Assembly (NCBI GenBank): GCA_022510885.1
Contig: JAFLSP010000112.1
Coordinates: 1 to 5,911, forward strand
DNA: 5,911 bases
Source of the DNA: Treponema sp.
GTDB lineage: Bacteria > Spirochaetota > Spirochaetia > Treponematales > Treponemataceae
Direction of reading: 5' to 3'
This document shows, in pieces, positions 5,869 through 5,911 of the stretch. Position numbers and translations under genes: made by a program. Position 1 is the first letter of the stretch; every line of letters begins with the position of its first letter. Below the pieces are notes generated by a model. That model was given only the letters and a program-made list of their open reading frames with translations. It made no database searches and was not told the DNA's origin.

Positions 5869-5911
5869 ATGAACTACGACCAGTTTACCTTGAAGACCCA
5901 GGACGCATTGC
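5869..5911 (+). CDS. clpB: ClpB disaggregase, N-terminal fragment (cut by window end)
   Basis: Only 14 codons are present, reading MNYDQFTLKTQDAL. This matches the usual ClpB opening (Met-Asn-x-x-x-[FY]-Thr-x-Lys-x-Gln-[ED]-Ala-[LI]), the first helix of the Clp N-domain. ClpB is a hexameric AAA+ ATPase that, with DnaK, pulls proteins out of aggregates in the cytoplasm. The gene has its own promoter and a strong RBS. A ClpA/ClpC paralogue is less likely because their first residues differ, but with so few residues the call rests on the N-terminal pattern alone. Confidence 0.72.
   Translation, partial: MNYDQFTLKTQDAL

Overview
The window is GC-rich bacterial DNA that is coding almost throughout on the + strand, with short intergenic gaps and no RNA genes, IS elements, CRISPR arrays or phage genes that I can see. 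The best taxonomic clue is the first gene. It is a divergent FliG with a long N-terminal extension and eroded EHPQ and MFxF motifs, which resembles the accessory second FliG (FliG1) of spirochaetes. A Treponema-like or other spirochaete is my best guess, by inference from motifs only; no database search was possible.

Layout. (1) 1-1311: FliG-like protein. (2) 1304-4333: a full-length M16C metallopeptidase (PreP/falcilysin type) with complete zinc-binding and Arg/Tyr substrate-binding motifs. Its start overlaps the fliG stop by 8 nt, so the two genes are probably translationally coupled. (3) 4356-4574: an unrecognised 72-aa protein with a strong Shine-Dalgarno sequence and a promoter whose -10 box contains the stop codon of the peptidase gene. 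(4) 4629-5798: a 389-aa cytoplasmic protein resembling the tocopherol cyclase / AttH-CrtC lipocalin-like superfamily, preceded by a good match to a flagellar sigma-28 promoter. (5) 5869-5911: the first 14 codons of clpB, cut by the window edge, with its own sigma-70-type promoter and strong RBS.

How the parts relate. All genes point the same way, but promoter-like elements suggest separate units: fliG-M16C, the small ORF (perhaps reading into the next gene), the lipocalin-like gene and clpB. M16C and ClpB both belong to protein quality control. FliG and the sigma-28-like promoter both point to motility. The most interesting points are the divergent FliG coupled to a peptidase, the sigma-28-like promoter on a non-flagellar lipocalin-like gene, a possible leaderless start for fliG, and a promoter built into the 3' end of the peptidase gene. 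I found no evidence for an entirely new multi-gene system. The region around 4270-4780 is visibly more AT-rich than its surroundings.
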